DNA of 64,000 nucleotides from Comamonadaceae bacterium UBA4962. Lineage in GTDB: Bacteria; Pseudomonadota; Gammaproteobacteria; Burkholderiales; Burkholderiaceae_C. Shown piece after piece: positions 34,299 through 44,938 of the stretch. Each line of letters begins with the position of its first letter. Within the stretch, counting starts at the first letter, position 1. The notes under the pieces are model-generated. The model worked only from the letters and a program-made list of their open reading frames with translations, searched no databases and was not told the DNA's origin. Location of the stretch: NCBI GenBank assembly GCA_002397315.1, contig DHAE01000007.1, forward strand, positions 62,001-126,000, read 5' to 3'. A program made the translations under genes and the position numbers.

Positions 34299-35945
34299 AT
34301 GCCGCGCGACTTCTCCGGCGGCCGCCCCGGTGCGCCCGCGGCGGCCGGCGGGGCCCGCGCGGCGCTGGCCGGGCTGGCCGGCCTCGCGCAGGCCGCATCC
34401 ATCGCGTGGCCCTGGGGCGGGCAGCCGCTCTGGTGGCTGCAGATCGCCTCCCTCGCGGTGCTGGCGCGCCTGCTGCTCGGCGCGCGCGGCCCGTGGCCCG
34501 CGGCGGGCCTGGGTGCCGCCTTCGCCACCGCGTGGCTCACGGGCACGTTCTGGTGGCTGTTCATCTCCATGCACACCTACGGCGGCCTCGCCGCGCCGCT
34601 CGCCGTGCTCGCGGTGGTGGGGCTGGCGGCGTTTTTGGGCAGCTACTACGCGGTGGCGGCGGCGGTGTTCGCGCGCATCAAGACCCGCATTGCCGGGCGG
34701 CGCGGCGGGCTGGCCGTGGCCTTCGGCGCGCTCTGGCTGCTGGCCGAGCTGGCGCGCGGCGTGCTCTGGACCGGGTTCCCGTGGGGCGCCGGCGGCTACG
34801 CGCACGTGGACGGGCCCCTGGCGGTGCTGGCGCGCTGGGTCGGCGTGTACGGCATCGGTGCCGTGGCGGCCGTGCTGGCCATGCTGGCCGCGCAGGGGCG
34901 CGCAGCCGATCTGCGCCGGCCGAAGTGCTGGGCCGTCGCCGCCTTTTTCGTTGCCGCCTGGGCGGGGCTCGCGGCGCAGCGGCACTGCGCGGTGGACGGC
35001 TGCGGCGCGCAGGCCGCGCAACTGGCCAAGGCGCCCGCGCTGCTGTCGGTGGCGCTGCTGCAGGGCAACATCCCGCAGGACGAGAAATTCCAGGCCGGCA
35101 GCGGCATTCCGCAGGCCTTGCGCTGGTACGGCGATGCGCTGCGTACCGCCGATGCCGCGTTGGTCGTCGCGCCCGAAACCGCCATCCCGTTGCTGCCGCA
35201 GCAACTGATGCCGGGCTACCTCGAATCCATCCAGGCGCACTATGCGGGCGGATCGCCACCGGGCACCGCCACCGCGGCAACCACCACCACGCCGCGCGCC
35301 GCGCTGCTGGGCATACCGCTGGGCGATGCCGAGCAGGGCTACACCAATTCCGTGATCGGCTTCGCGCCCGGCCAGCCCGCCACCTACCGGTACGACAAGC
35401 ACCACCTGGTGCCGTTCGGCGAGTTCGTGCCGCCGCTGTTCCGCTGGTTCACCGAGCTCATGAACATCCCGCTGGGCGACTTCAACCGCGGCGGCGTCGG
35501 GCAGCCTTCGTTCGCCTGGGCCGGCCAGCGCATCGCGCCCAACATCTGCTACGAGGATCTGTTCGGCGAAGAGCTGGCCGCGCGCTTCGCCGATCCGTCC
35601 CTGGCCCCGACGGTGTTCGTGAACGTCAGCAACATCGCCTGGTTCGGCGATTCCGTGGCCATCGACCAGCATCTCGCGATCAGCCGGATGCGCGCGCTCG
35701 AGTTCGAGCGCCCCATGGTGCGTGCTACCAACACCGGCGCGACGGCACTGGTCGACCACCGCGGCGTGGTCACCGCGCGCCTGCCTTCCGCGCAGCGCGG
35801 CATCCTGCGGGGCGAGGTGGAAGGCCGCAGCGGCGCCGCCACCCCGTTCGCCTGGTGGGCTGCCCGGGCCGGGCTCTGGCCGCTCTGGCTGGTGGGCGCG
35901 CTGGGCGTGATCGGGGCCTTCGTGGTGCGGCCGCTTCGGCGCTGA
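34299..35945 (+). CDS. lnt: Apolipoprotein N-acyltransferase
   Basis: The 548-residue inner-membrane enzyme adds the third acyl chain to the N-terminal cysteine of lipoproteins. About six N-terminal membrane helices (for example FLGSYYAVAAAVFARI) precede a carbon-nitrogen hydrolase domain facing the periplasm with the catalytic triad Glu293 (VVAPETAIPLLP), Lys367 (YDKHHLVPFGEF) and Cys417 (NICYEDLFGEE). The last residues form a final helix (LWPLWLVGALGVIGAFVV). Length is slightly above E. coli Lnt, partly from a Gly/Ala-rich N-terminus. Second gene of the corC-lnt pair. Confidence 0.96.
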   Translation: MPRDFSGGRPGAPAAAGGARAALAGLAGLAQAASIAWPWGGQPLWWLQIASLAVLARLLLGARGPWPAAGLGAAFATAWLTGTFWWLFISMHTYGGLAAPLAVLAVVGLAAFLGSYYAVAAAVFARIKTRIAGRRGGLAVAFGALWLLAELARGVLWTGFPWGAGGYAHVDGPLAVLARWVGVYGIGAVAAVLAMLAAQGRAADLRRPKCWAVAAFFVAAWAGLAAQRHCAVDGCGAQAAQLAKAPALLSVALLQGNIPQDEKFQAGSGIPQALRWYGDALRTADAALVVAPETAIPLLPQQLMPGYLESIQAHYAGGSPPGTATAATTTTPRAALLGIPLGDAEQGYTNSVIGFAPGQPATYRYDKHHLVPFGEFVPPLFRWFTELMNIPLGDFNRGGVGQPSFAWAGQRIAPNICYEDLFGEELAARFADPSLAPTVFVNVSNIAWFGDSVAIDQHLAISRMRALEFERPMVRATNTGATALVDHRGVVTARLPSAQRGILRGEVEGRSGAATPFAWWAARAGLWPLWLVGALGVIGAFVVRPLRR

Positions 35946-35980
35946 CCGGGCCGTTTCGCAGGCGAAAGCCCGGCGGCCGC

Positions 35981-36913
35981 TCAGCCGGCCGGGCTGCCTT
36001 CCGCATGGCGCGTGTGCGCCAGCACCGCGTGCAGCAGGCCCGGCAACAGGTCCAGCATGCGCGCCGCATGGCGGTCCGGCGGGCGGTGCTCCGCGTGGTA
36101 GGCGTAGAGCGGGATGGGGTCCCGGTCGCGCAGCGGCACGGCCACCACCGTGGCCGGGTCCAGGTTGCCGGCCGTGAGGAAGTCCACCACCGTCCATCCC
36201 AGGCCGCGCCGCACCAGTTCCACCGCCAGCTGCGAGGTCTGCACCTGGATGCCCAGCTCGGTGTGCACGCCCAGCTCGCGGGCCAGCGCGGCCACGGGCG
36301 CGCGCATCGGGTCGTCCCCCAGCAGCGGGATCATGGGTGTGTTCGCGAGGAACGAGATCGGGTCGTTGCGGTTCAGGCGCACGGCCCGCTGCCAGATGTC
36401 GCGGCCCACGGCGATCGACAGCGGACCGCTCACCAGCATGCTGCTGCGCACCTGCGGATGGGGATGCGGATAGAAGCCCAGCGCGAAATCCACCGTGCGC
36501 GTGATCAGCGCCTGCGCCATCTGGTCGGGGTGCAGCGTGCGCACCTCCACCTTCACCCGGGGCGACTGGCGCGCATGCAACTCCAGCACCGTCGGCAGGA
36601 AGGTGTGCGTGACCGACGGGATGGCCCCCAGCCGCACCTGCCCGCCTTCGGGCTGGCGCAGGTTGAGCGCGGTGCGGCGCAATTCGTCCAGTTGGCGGTA
36701 GATCTGCCCGGAGGCCGCGAACAGCGCCTGCGCCTCCGGCGTGGGCACGAGCGCGCCGCGCACGCGGCTGAACAGCGGATAGCCGAGCTGCAGTTCGGCA
36801 TGCGCGATCGTCTTGCTCACGGCCGAGGGCGTGATGCTGACGAGGCGGGCGGCGGCGCTCATGTTGCCCGCCTGCATGACGGCCTGGAAGACTTCGAGTT
36901 GCCGGAGGTTCAT
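35981..36913 (-). CDS. LysR-type transcriptional regulator
   Basis: The 310-residue regulator has the LysR winged helix at 1-60 (MNLRQLEVFQAVMQAGNMSA, ITPSAVSKTIAHAELQLG) and a two-lobe effector domain (GQVRLGAIPSVTHTFLPTVL, GLGWTVVDFLTAG). GHPSAVSK-type helix contacts are intact. It is divergent from the asparaginase with 153 bases between starts, and that gap holds a T-N11-A palindrome, so control of the asparaginase and of itself is likely (inference). The effector is unknown; the domain resembles those of LysR proteins of amino acid catabolism. Confidence 0.92.
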   Translation of the reverse strand: MNLRQLEVFQAVMQAGNMSAAARLVSITPSAVSKTIAHAELQLGYPLFSRVRGALVPTPEAQALFAASGQIYRQLDELRRTALNLRQPEGGQVRLGAIPSVTHTFLPTVLELHARQSPRVKVEVRTLHPDQMAQALITRTVDFALGFYPHPHPQVRSSMLVSGPLSIAVGRDIWQRAVRLNRNDPISFLANTPMIPLLGDDPMRAPVAALARELGVHTELGIQVQTSQLAVELVRRGLGWTVVDFLTAGNLDPATVVAVPLRDRDPIPLYAYHAEHRPPDRHAARMLDLLPGLLHAVLAHTRHAEGSPAG

Positions 36914-36941
36914 GGTGGAGAAAGGACGGATCGGCAGGGTA

Positions 36942-36954
36942 TGAATTCCATTCA
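36942..36954. promoter_or_regulatory. T-N11-A palindrome, candidate LysR-type binding site
   Basis: TGAAT-TCC-ATTCA is a perfect 5-bp-arm inverted repeat that fits the LysR box T-N11-A. It lies 28 bases upstream of the lysR ATG and 112 upstream of the asparaginase start. Confidence 0.55.
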
Positions 36955-37033
36955 CACCCCGCCCCGGATTATTCCCCACGGTCGTGTTCCGGCGTTCCTA
37001 CCATACGGCACCCGTCCGACGGGCTCGTGATGA

Positions 37034-38173
<1,140 letters not shown>

Positions 38174-38234
38174 TCGCGGCCGGGCTGCTGCCCGTGCCGT
38201 TTCCCGGCGCTCCGCACCGGGACGCCGACCGACC

Positions 38235-38262
38235 AGGGCCGCCCCGTGCGGCCCTTTTCTTT
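38235..38262 (+). terminator. Rho-independent terminator of the asparaginase gene
   Basis: GGGCCGC and GCGGCCC form a 7-bp stem (8 with the flanking A-T) around CCCGT, followed by TTTTCTTT. It lies about 60 bases after the asparaginase stop. Confidence 0.88.
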
Positions 38263-38339
38263 GCGCGGCGTCAAGCCGCCACCGCAGGGCGCCGTGGGGT
38301 CTGTCGCCCCCTTGCCGGAGACTTGCGGCCCGCAGACTG

Positions 38340-38345
38340 GATAAT
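38340..38345 (+). promoter_or_regulatory. Candidate -10 element upstream of fabA
   Basis: GATAAT lies about 80 bases before the fabA ATG and after the asparaginase terminator. No good -35 at 16-18 bases is visible. No FabR/FadR-type palindrome stands out in this gap. Confidence 0.35.
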
Positions 38346-38426
38346 GCGCGTTCGCGACCGCCGGCGATGCCGGGGTGCGCGCACACGAAACGCGGCGCCG
38401 CGCGCCGACCTGGAGCACGACTGACA

Positions 38427-38969
38427 ATGGCTGAATCCTTTTCCTATGAACAACTGATCGCCTCGGGCGAAGGCAGGCTGTTCACCCCCGACAGCGGACG
38501 ACTCCCGCTGCCGCCCATGCTGATGTTCGACCGCATCACGCACATCGACGCCGACGGCGGCGCGCACGGGCTGGGAAAGATTCGCGCCGAGCTGGACGTG
38601 CGTCCCGACCTCTGGTTCTTCGACTGCCACTTCCAGGGCGACCCGGTGATGCCGGGCTGCCTGGGGCTGGACGCCATGTGGCAGCTCATCGGCTTCTACC
38701 TGACCTGGCTGCAACTGCCGGGCCGGGGCCGGGCGCTGGGCGCGGGCGAAGTCAAGTTCACCGGCGAGGTGGGCCCGGACGTCAAGCTCGTCACCTACGA
38801 AATCGACATCAAGCGCGTCATCAAGCGCAAGCTGGTCATGGCCATCGGCGACGCCCGCCTGCTGGCCGACGGCCAGGAGATCTACGTGGCCTCCGACCTG
38901 CGCGTGGGCCTGTTCAAGCGTGAAGACGGCGGGAAGGACGGCGCACCCGCAGCGGGAGCATCGGCATGA
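38427..38969 (+). CDS. fabA: 3-hydroxydecanoyl-ACP dehydratase/isomerase
   Basis: The 180-residue hot-dog-fold enzyme dehydrates 3-hydroxydecanoyl-ACP and isomerises the double bond, the branch point for unsaturated fatty acids. The catalytic His68 is in [14 protein letters not shown] and Asp82 in LGLDAMWQ, and LDRITHI-type start is written MFDRITHID. Length and motifs match E. coli FabA. I start at ATG 38427 (MAESFSYEQ). It overlaps fabB by 4 bases. Confidence 0.97.
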   Translation: MAESFSYEQLIASGEGRLFTPDSGRLPLPPMLMFDRITHIDADGGAHGLGKIRAELDVRPDLWFFDCHFQGDPVMPGCLGLDAMWQLIGFYLTWLQLPGRGRALGAGEVKFTGEVGPDVKLVTYEIDIKRVIKRKLVMAIGDARLLADGQEIYVASDLRVGLFKREDGGKDGAPAAGASA

Positions 38970-40195
38970 CCACGAAGAAGCGCGTCGTCATCACGGGAGC
39001 GGGCATCGTCTCGTGCATCGGCAATGACCGGCAGACCGTGATCGCCTCGCTGCGCGAGGGCACCTCCGGCATCCGCGCCATGCCCGAGTTCGCCGAACTC
39101 GGCCTGCGCAGCCAGGTGGCGGGCGCCCCCCGGATCGACCTGGACGCGGTCATCGACCGCAAGCAGCGCCGTTTCATGGGCGACGCGGCCGCGTATGCCT
39201 ACGTCTCGCTGAAGGACGCCATCGCGCAGTCGGGCCTCGCGCCCGAGCAGATCTCGAACCCGCGCACCGGCCTCATCATGGGATCGGGCGGCGGCTCGCC
39301 GGCCAACCAGATCGAGGCGGCGGACACGCTGCGCTCCAAGGGCATCCGGCGCGTCGGACCCTACCAGGTCACGCGCTGCATGGGCTCGACCGTGTCGGCC
39401 AACCTGTCCACGGCCTTCGCCATCAAGGGCATCAACTTCTCCATCACGTCGGCTTGCAGCACCTCCGCCCACTGCGTCGGCATGGCGGCGCAACAGATCG
39501 CCTTCGGCCTGCAGGACGTGATGTTCGCGGGCGGCGGCGAAGAGCTGTCGTGGGGCCTGGCCATGCTGTTCGACGGCATGGGCGCCATGTCGTCCAAGTT
39601 CAACGACACGCCCGAGAAGGCCTCGCGCCCCTACGACGCCGACCGCGACGGCTTCGTGATCGCCGGCGGCGGCGGCGCGCTGGTGCTCGAGAGCCTCGAG
39701 CATGCGCAGGCCCGCGGCGCCACCATCCTGGCCGAGATCGTCGGCTTCGGCCTGTCGTCGGATGGCGAGGACATGGTCGCGCCCTCGGGCGACGGGGCCA
39801 TCGCCTGCATGCGGCAGGCCATCGCGGAGGCCGGCGGCGGCCCGATCGATTACGTGAACACCCACGGCACCTCGACCCCCGTGGGCGACCTGCCCGAACT
39901 GCGCGCGCTGCGCGAGGTGTTCGGCGATGCGGTGCCGCCGTTCTCCAGCACCAAGTCGCTGACCGGCCACTCGCAGGGCGCCACCGGCGTGCAGGAGGCG
40001 ATCTACTGCCTCTACATGCTGCAGGACGGCTTCATCGCGGGCTCGATCAACGTCGAGACGCCCGACACCGCCTTGGGCGACCTGCCGCTCGTGACCACCA
40101 CGCGCGACGCGCCGCTGCGCACGGTGCTGTCCAACAGCTTCGGCTTCGGCGGCACCAACGCCAGCCTGGTGCTGCAGCGCTGGGACGGCCGGTAA
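38966..40195 (+). CDS. fabB: 3-oxoacyl-ACP synthase I
   Basis: The 409-residue condensing enzyme extends acyl-ACPs with malonyl-ACP and is needed for the unsaturated branch. The Cys-His-His triad is Cys164 (TSACSTSAH), His300 ([11 protein letters not shown]) and His335 ([10 protein letters not shown]), with the C-terminal glycine loop [11 protein letters not shown]. Its partner FabA is immediately upstream with ATGA overlap, the standard fabAB operon of proteobacteria that make unsaturated fatty acids anaerobically. Confidence 0.97.
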   Translation: MTTKKRVVITGAGIVSCIGNDRQTVIASLREGTSGIRAMPEFAELGLRSQVAGAPRIDLDAVIDRKQRRFMGDAAAYAYVSLKDAIAQSGLAPEQISNPRTGLIMGSGGGSPANQIEAADTLRSKGIRRVGPYQVTRCMGSTVSANLSTAFAIKGINFSITSACSTSAHCVGMAAQQIAFGLQDVMFAGGGEELSWGLAMLFDGMGAMSSKFNDTPEKASRPYDADRDGFVIAGGGGALVLESLEHAQARGATILAEIVGFGLSSDGEDMVAPSGDGAIACMRQAIAEAGGGPIDYVNTHGTSTPVGDLPELRALREVFGDAVPPFSSTKSLTGHSQGATGVQEAIYCLYMLQDGFIAGSINVETPDTALGDLPLVTTTRDAPLRTVLSNSFGFGGTNASLVLQRWDGR

Positions 40196-40444
40196 ACGGG
40201 CTGCCGGCGCAGGGCCCCGCCCCGGCGCCCAAGGCCGGCTGAGCGCCGGCCGGCACGCAACGGTCCACCCGCCCCGGGGCCTGCGGCGCAGGGCGCCGTG
40301 GCCGTCCGTGCCCGCCGTGCGCCGGGCTCTTCCGCGCGGCCCCGTAGAATCCCCGGTTCCGCGCGCTGCGCGGCCACCTTCCAGACCGCGCCCGGGATGG
40401 CGGCTCGCCTGCTGCCTGCCGCCCGGCCGCCAGGACACACACGC

Positions 40445-41389
40445 ATGTTGACCTTCCAGCAAATCATCCTGAAGCTGCAGTCGTACTGGGACGCCCAGGG
40501 CTGCGCGCTCCTGCAGCCCTACGACATGGAAGTGGGCGCGGGCACCTCGCACACCGCCACCTTCCTGCGCGCCCTGGGCCCGGAGCCCTGGAAGGCCGCC
40601 TACGTGCAGCCCAGCCGCCGCCCCAAGGACGGCCGCTACGGCGAGAACCCCAACCGCCTGCAGCACTACTACCAGTACCAGGTGGTCCTGAAGCCCGCGC
40701 CGGCCAACATCCTGGAGCTGTACCTCGGCTCGCTGGAGGCCCTCGGCTTCGACCTGAAGAAGAACGACATCCGCTTCGTGGAAGACGACTGGGAAAATTC
40801 CACGCTCGGCGCCTGGGGCCTGGGGTGGGAGGTCTGGCTCAACGGCATGGAGGTGACGCAGTTCACCTACTTCCAGCAGGTGGGCGGCATCGACTGCAAG
40901 CCCGCCACGGGCGAGATCACCTACGGCCTGGAGCGCCTGGCCATGTACCTGCAGGGCGTGGACAACGTCTACAACCTCGCCTGGACCGACACGCTCAAGT
41001 ACGGCGACGTCTACCACCAGAACGAGGTGGAGCAGTCCACCTACAACTTCGAGCACTCCGACGCCGACTTCCTGTTCACCGCCTTCGCGGCGCACGAAAA
41101 GCAGGCCCAGTACCTCATGGAGCAGCAACTGGCGCTGCCCGCCTACGAGCAGGTGCTCAAGGCCGCGCACAGCTTCAACCTGCTGGATGCGCGCGGCGCG
41201 ATCTCCGTGACCGAACGGGCCGCCTACATCGGCCGCATCCGCAACCTGGCGCGTGCCGTGGCCAAGAGCTACCTCGACAGCCGCGCCCGCCTGGGCTTCC
41301 CGATGGCGCCCCGCGCCTGGGCCGACGAAGTGCTGGCCGACATCGCCAAGGCCGGCCAGCAACAGCAGCAGAAGAAGGAAGCCGCCTGA
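40445..41389 (+). CDS. glyQ: Glycyl-tRNA synthetase alpha subunit
   Basis: The 314-residue catalytic subunit of the bacterial alpha2beta2 GlyRS activates glycine. It begins [20 protein letters not shown] and holds [19 protein letters not shown] (motif 2 region), [16 protein letters not shown] and [13 protein letters not shown] (motif 3). The length is slightly above E. coli GlyQ (303) because of a Gln/Lys-rich tail (QQQQQKK). Followed by glyS after 35 bases. The 250 bases upstream hold GTAGAAT, a weak -10, and a GC hairpin. Confidence 0.97.
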   Translation: MLTFQQIILKLQSYWDAQGCALLQPYDMEVGAGTSHTATFLRALGPEPWKAAYVQPSRRPKDGRYGENPNRLQHYYQYQVVLKPAPANILELYLGSLEALGFDLKKNDIRFVEDDWENSTLGAWGLGWEVWLNGMEVTQFTYFQQVGGIDCKPATGEITYGLERLAMYLQGVDNVYNLAWTDTLKYGDVYHQNEVEQSTYNFEHSDADFLFTAFAAHEKQAQYLMEQQLALPAYEQVLKAAHSFNLLDARGAISVTERAAYIGRIRNLARAVAKSYLDSRARLGFPMAPRAWADEVLADIAKAGQQQQQKKEAA

Positions 41390-41424
41390 AGCGGCGGGCC
41401 TTGCGGACCGAGAGACACACCACC

Positions 41425-43551
41425 ATGACCCATCCGAATCTTCTCGTCGAACTGTTCGTCGAAGAGCTGCCCCCGAAGGCCCTGCAGAAGCTCGGCGACG
41501 CCTTCGCCCAGGTGCTGCTGGCGCAGTTGCAGGCCCAGGGCCTCGCCTCCGCCGCCTCGCGCCTGACGGCCTATGCTTCGCCCCGGCGCCTGGCCGCCCA
41601 CATCACCGAGGTCGCGCCGCAGGCGGCCGACAAGGCCGTCTCGCAGAAGCTCATGCCCGTCACGGTGGGCCTGGACGCCTCCGGCAACGCCACGCCCGCG
41701 CTGCTCAAGAAGCTCGCCGCCCTGGGCGCCGATGCCTCCGCCGTGCCCGGCCTGCGCCGCGCACCCGACGGCAAGGCCGAGGCGCTGTTCCTCGACAGCA
41801 CCGCGCGCGGCGCCACGCTGTCCGAAGGGCTGCAGAAGGCGCTGCAGGAATCCGTCGCCAGGCTGCCCATCCCCAAGGTGATGCGCTACCAGCTCGAATC
41901 GGGCTGCGAGCAGCCGGGCTGGACCAGCGTGAGCTTCGTGCGCCCCGCGCACGGCCTCGTGGCGCTGCACGGCACCGAGGTGTTGCTGTCCGTCTCGGTG
42001 CTGGGCCTCACGGCCGGCAACGCCACCCACGGCCACCGCTTCGAGGCGGCCGTGGACCCGGTGGTGCTGCGCAGCGCCGACACCTACGCGCAGCAACTGG
42101 CCGAAGAGGGCGCCGTGATCGCCGGCTTCGCCGAGCGCCGCGCCGAGATCGTCCGCCAGTTGCAGGCCGCCGCCGGGCAGGTGGGCGGCGGCGTGCGCCC
42201 CATCCAGGACGACGCGCTGCTCGACGAGGTGACGGCCCTGGTCGAGCGCCCGAACGTGCTCGTCTGCGAGTTCGAGAAGGAATTCCTCGGCGTGCCGCAG
42301 GAGTGCCTCATCCTCACGATGAAGGCCAACCAGAAATACTTCCCGCTGCTCGATGCCGAAGGCCGGCTCACGCACCGCTTCCTGGTGGTGAGCAACATCC
42401 GCCCCGATGATGCCAGCGCCGTGGTCGGCGGCAACGAGCGCGTGGTGCGCCCGCGCCTGGCCGACGCCAAGTTCTTCTTCGACCAGGACCGCAAGAAGAC
42501 GCTCGAATCGCGCGTGGCCTCGCTCGCCAAGGTGGTCTACCACAACCAGCTGGGCACCCAGGGCGAACGCGTGGACCGCGTGCGCGCCATTGCCCGCGCC
42601 ATCGCGCAGCAGATCGGCGACGTGGAACTGGCCCGCCAGGCCGACCAGGCGGCGCAACTCGCCAAGGCCGACCTCGTCACCGACATGGTGGGCGAATTCC
42701 CCGAACTGCAGGGCACCATGGGCCGCTACTACGCCCAGGCCGACGGCCTGCCCGCGGCCGTGGCCGATGCCATCGAAGACCACTACAAGCCGCGCTTCGC
42801 GGGCGACACGCTGCCGCGCGGCGACGTGGGCGTGGTGGTGGCGCTGGCCGACAAGCTCGAAACCCTGGTGGGCATGTTCGGCATCGGCAACCTGCCCACG
42901 GGCGACCGCGATCCGTTCGCGCTGCGCCGCCACGCGCTGGGCGTCATCCGCATGCTGGTCGAGAAGGAGCTTCCGCTCGATCTGGAAACCCTGCTGCACA
43001 GCGCGCTGCCCGCCTTCGGCGACAAGATCCAGGACGCCACCGCGCCGCTGGCCGACTTCATCTACGACCGCCTGGCCGGCAGCCTGCGCGAGCAGGGCTA
43101 CAGCGCCCAGGAGGTGGACGCCGTGCTCGCCCTGCGCCCGCAGCGCCTGGCCCTGGTCGCGAAGCAGCTCGCCGCCGTGCGCGCGTTCGCCGCGCTGCCC
43201 GAGGCCCCGGCGCTCGCCGCGGCCAACAAGCGCATCACCAACATCCTCAAGAAGGCCGGCGACGTGGATGCGCACGTCAATCCCGAACTGCTGCGCGAGC
43301 AGGCCGAGAAGGACCTGTACGCCGCCCTGCAGCGCTTCGTGCCCGAGGCCGATGCGCTGTACGCCCGGGGCGATTACACGGGCAGCCTGCAGACGCTGGC
43401 GGTGCTGCGCGCGCCCGTCGATGCGTTCTTCGACGACGTGATGGTCAATGCCGAGGAACTGGACCTGCGCCTCAACCGCCAGGGCCTGCTGCAGAGCCTG
43501 CACGTGGCGATGAACCGCGTGGCCGACCTCTCGCGCCTGGCCGTCGCCTGA
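41425..43551 (+). CDS. glyS: Glycyl-tRNA synthetase beta subunit
   Basis: The 708-residue beta subunit binds tRNA-Gly and is required for charging. It begins NLLVELFVEELPPKALQKLG, shows SPRRLAAHI and PKVMRYQLESGCEQPGW-like segments, the central EFPELQGTMGRYYAQADG signature with HYKPRFAGD, and an HD-like and DALR anticodon-binding region at the C-terminus (VMVNAEELDLRLNRQGLL). Length is close to E. coli GlyS (689). A perfect 11-bp inverted repeat begins right after the stop. Confidence 0.97.
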   Translation: MTHPNLLVELFVEELPPKALQKLGDAFAQVLLAQLQAQGLASAASRLTAYASPRRLAAHITEVAPQAADKAVSQKLMPVTVGLDASGNATPALLKKLAALGADASAVPGLRRAPDGKAEALFLDSTARGATLSEGLQKALQESVARLPIPKVMRYQLESGCEQPGWTSVSFVRPAHGLVALHGTEVLLSVSVLGLTAGNATHGHRFEAAVDPVVLRSADTYAQQLAEEGAVIAGFAERRAEIVRQLQAAAGQVGGGVRPIQDDALLDEVTALVERPNVLVCEFEKEFLGVPQECLILTMKANQKYFPLLDAEGRLTHRFLVVSNIRPDDASAVVGGNERVVRPRLADAKFFFDQDRKKTLESRVASLAKVVYHNQLGTQGERVDRVRAIARAIAQQIGDVELARQADQAAQLAKADLVTDMVGEFPELQGTMGRYYAQADGLPAAVADAIEDHYKPRFAGDTLPRGDVGVVVALADKLETLVGMFGIGNLPTGDRDPFALRRHALGVIRMLVEKELPLDLETLLHSALPAFGDKIQDATAPLADFIYDRLAGSLREQGYSAQEVDAVLALRPQRLALVAKQLAAVRAFAALPEAPALAAANKRITNILKKAGDVDAHVNPELLREQAEKDLYAALQRFVPEADALYARGDYTGSLQTLAVLRAPVDAFFDDVMVNAEELDLRLNRQGLLQSLHVAMNRVADLSRLAVA

Positions 43552-43584
43552 GCCGGCGCCAGCGTCCCCACGCCTGGCGCCGGC
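43552..43584 (+). other. Inverted repeat directly after glyS
   Basis: GCCGGCGCCAG and CTGGCGCCGGC are perfect 11-bp arms separated by 11 bases (which add a further CGT/ACG pairing). The structure starts at the base after the glyS TGA. There is no T-tract, so it may protect or pause rather than terminate. Confidence 0.6.
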
Positions 43585-43601
43585 GCCCACGGAACCTGAC
43601 C

Positions 43602-44279
43602 ATGCCGCCCACCGCCGCCCCGGACGGCGCCACCCGCACCGCGTGGTGGCTGTTCGCGCCGCCCGCGGCGGTCGTGGGCCTGCGCTGGCTGCTGGAGTGG
43701 CACGCCGACCGCTGGCCCGGGCCGGCCGTGTGGGCGCTCGCACCGTTCGACGGCACACGTGATCCGGTCACAGGCCTTGCCGGGCTGGGCGCCGGTGCGG
43801 CGGCCCTCGCGGTCGCCGGCTGGCTGCTGCGCCGCGCGGCGCGCCGCTGGGGCCGCCCGGCCGCACGCCGCATCGCCCTGGGGCTGTGGGTGCTGGCCTG
43901 CGCCGGTGGTGCCATGGCGCTCGCCCTGCGCCACTGGGACGCCCGCCTGCTGCAGCCGCTGCCCGAGGCCCGCGTGACCGTCGCCGGTACGCGGCCCCAG
44001 CCCGCCAGCCTGCGCGGGCCCGGCGGCACCCAGGTGGTGTTGCGCTGGGAGACCGGCCGTGGCAGCGATGCGGACCAGAACGCCGCAGACAACGGGCAGG
44101 GCGCCGGTCCGGAGCCGCTGCGCCAGGCCACGCTGCCTTCCGACGCCGCCGCGGCATGGCAACCCGGCCAGGTACTGCGCCTGCAGTGGGCGCGGGGCCG
44201 CTTCGGCGGCCTGTACGCTACCGGCTGGAGCCCCGCGGCGCCCGCCGGCCCCGGTGGCGCGGCGCCGCATCTTCCATAA
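43602..44279 (+). CDS. Hypothetical membrane protein
   Basis: I do not recognise this 225-residue protein. It has three hydrophobic stretches: AWWLFAPPAAVVGLRWLL (about 13-30), LAGLGAGAAALAVAGWLL (about 59-76) and IALGLWVLACAGGAMALAL (about 91-109). After these a soluble part of about 110 residues follows, with a possible beta pattern (ARVTVAGTRPQPASL, TQVVLRWETGRGS). It may be an inner-membrane protein with a periplasmic C-terminus. It sits between glyS and gmhB on the same strand with small gaps (50 and 8 bases). Confidence 0.6.
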   Translation: MPPTAAPDGATRTAWWLFAPPAAVVGLRWLLEWHADRWPGPAVWALAPFDGTRDPVTGLAGLGAGAAALAVAGWLLRRAARRWGRPAARRIALGLWVLACAGGAMALALRHWDARLLQPLPEARVTVAGTRPQPASLRGPGGTQVVLRWETGRGSDADQNAADNGQGAGPEPLRQATLPSDAAAAWQPGQVLRLQWARGRFGGLYATGWSPAAPAGPGGAAPHLP

Positions 44280-44287
44280 TCGCGCGC

Positions 44288-44848
44288 ATGAAACTCGCCA
44301 TCCTCGACCGCGACGGCACGCTCAACGCCCCCGGCGAGGGCTTCATCTCCACACCCGACGAATGGGTGCCCGTGCCGGGCGCCCTGGAGGCCGTGGCGCG
44401 CCTCAGCCACGCGGGCTGGCACCTGGCCGTGGCCACCAACCAGCCGGGCCTGGGGCGCGGCCTGTTCGACGTGCTGGCGCTGAATGCCATCCACGCACGC
44501 ATGCACCGGCTGCTCGCCGCCGCGGGTGGGCGCATCGAGGCCGTCTTCTACTGCCCGCACGCTCCCGACGAGGGTTGCGCCTGCCGCAAGCCCGCACCGG
44601 GGCTGATGGAGCAGATCCGCGAACGCTACGGCGTGGAAGGCAGCGACGTGGTCGTGGTGGGCAACTGCCCCGAGCACCTGCGTGCAGGCGCGGCCATCGG
44701 CGCGCGCCTGCACGCCGTGGGCGCGCCCGGCCCGGATGGCGGCGCGTCCGCCGCCTGGCCGCCGGGCACCCTGCACCATGCGGGCCTCGCAGCCTTCGCG
44801 GACCACATCCTGGCCGCGGCGGCGAAACCGCCGTCCGCCACGGACTGA
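44288..44848 (+). CDS. gmhB: D-glycero-beta-D-manno-heptose-1,7-bisphosphate 7-phosphatase
   Basis: The 186-residue HAD phosphatase makes heptose-1-phosphate for the lipopolysaccharide inner core. It begins MKLAILDRDGTLNAPG with the DxD motif (Asp7, Asp9), has ATNQPGLGRG (motif II), a zinc-binding loop CPHAPDEGCACRKP typical of GmhB, and GNCPEHLRAG where motif IV usually has acidic residues (VGD becomes VGN, with Glu downstream). CATAAT lies 7 bases upstream of the ATG, hinting at a leaderless message. Confidence 0.9.
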   Translation: MKLAILDRDGTLNAPGEGFISTPDEWVPVPGALEAVARLSHAGWHLAVATNQPGLGRGLFDVLALNAIHARMHRLLAAAGGRIEAVFYCPHAPDEGCACRKPAPGLMEQIRERYGVEGSDVVVVGNCPEHLRAGAAIGARLHAVGAPGPDGGASAAWPPGTLHHAGLAAFADHILAAAAKPPSATD

Positions 44849-44938
44849 CCCGCCGCCCAGACCCGCTTCCCTCTCCCGCTGCAGCCCTCGCGGACACGCG
44901 CCGGCAGACAGTCCCGACATTCTCCTTCCCACCTCCGC

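Noticed and set aside
41269..43758. 829-codon open frame opposite glyS
   Set aside because: Shadow of the glycyl-tRNA synthetase beta gene; composition dominated by Arg, Gly, His and Ala.
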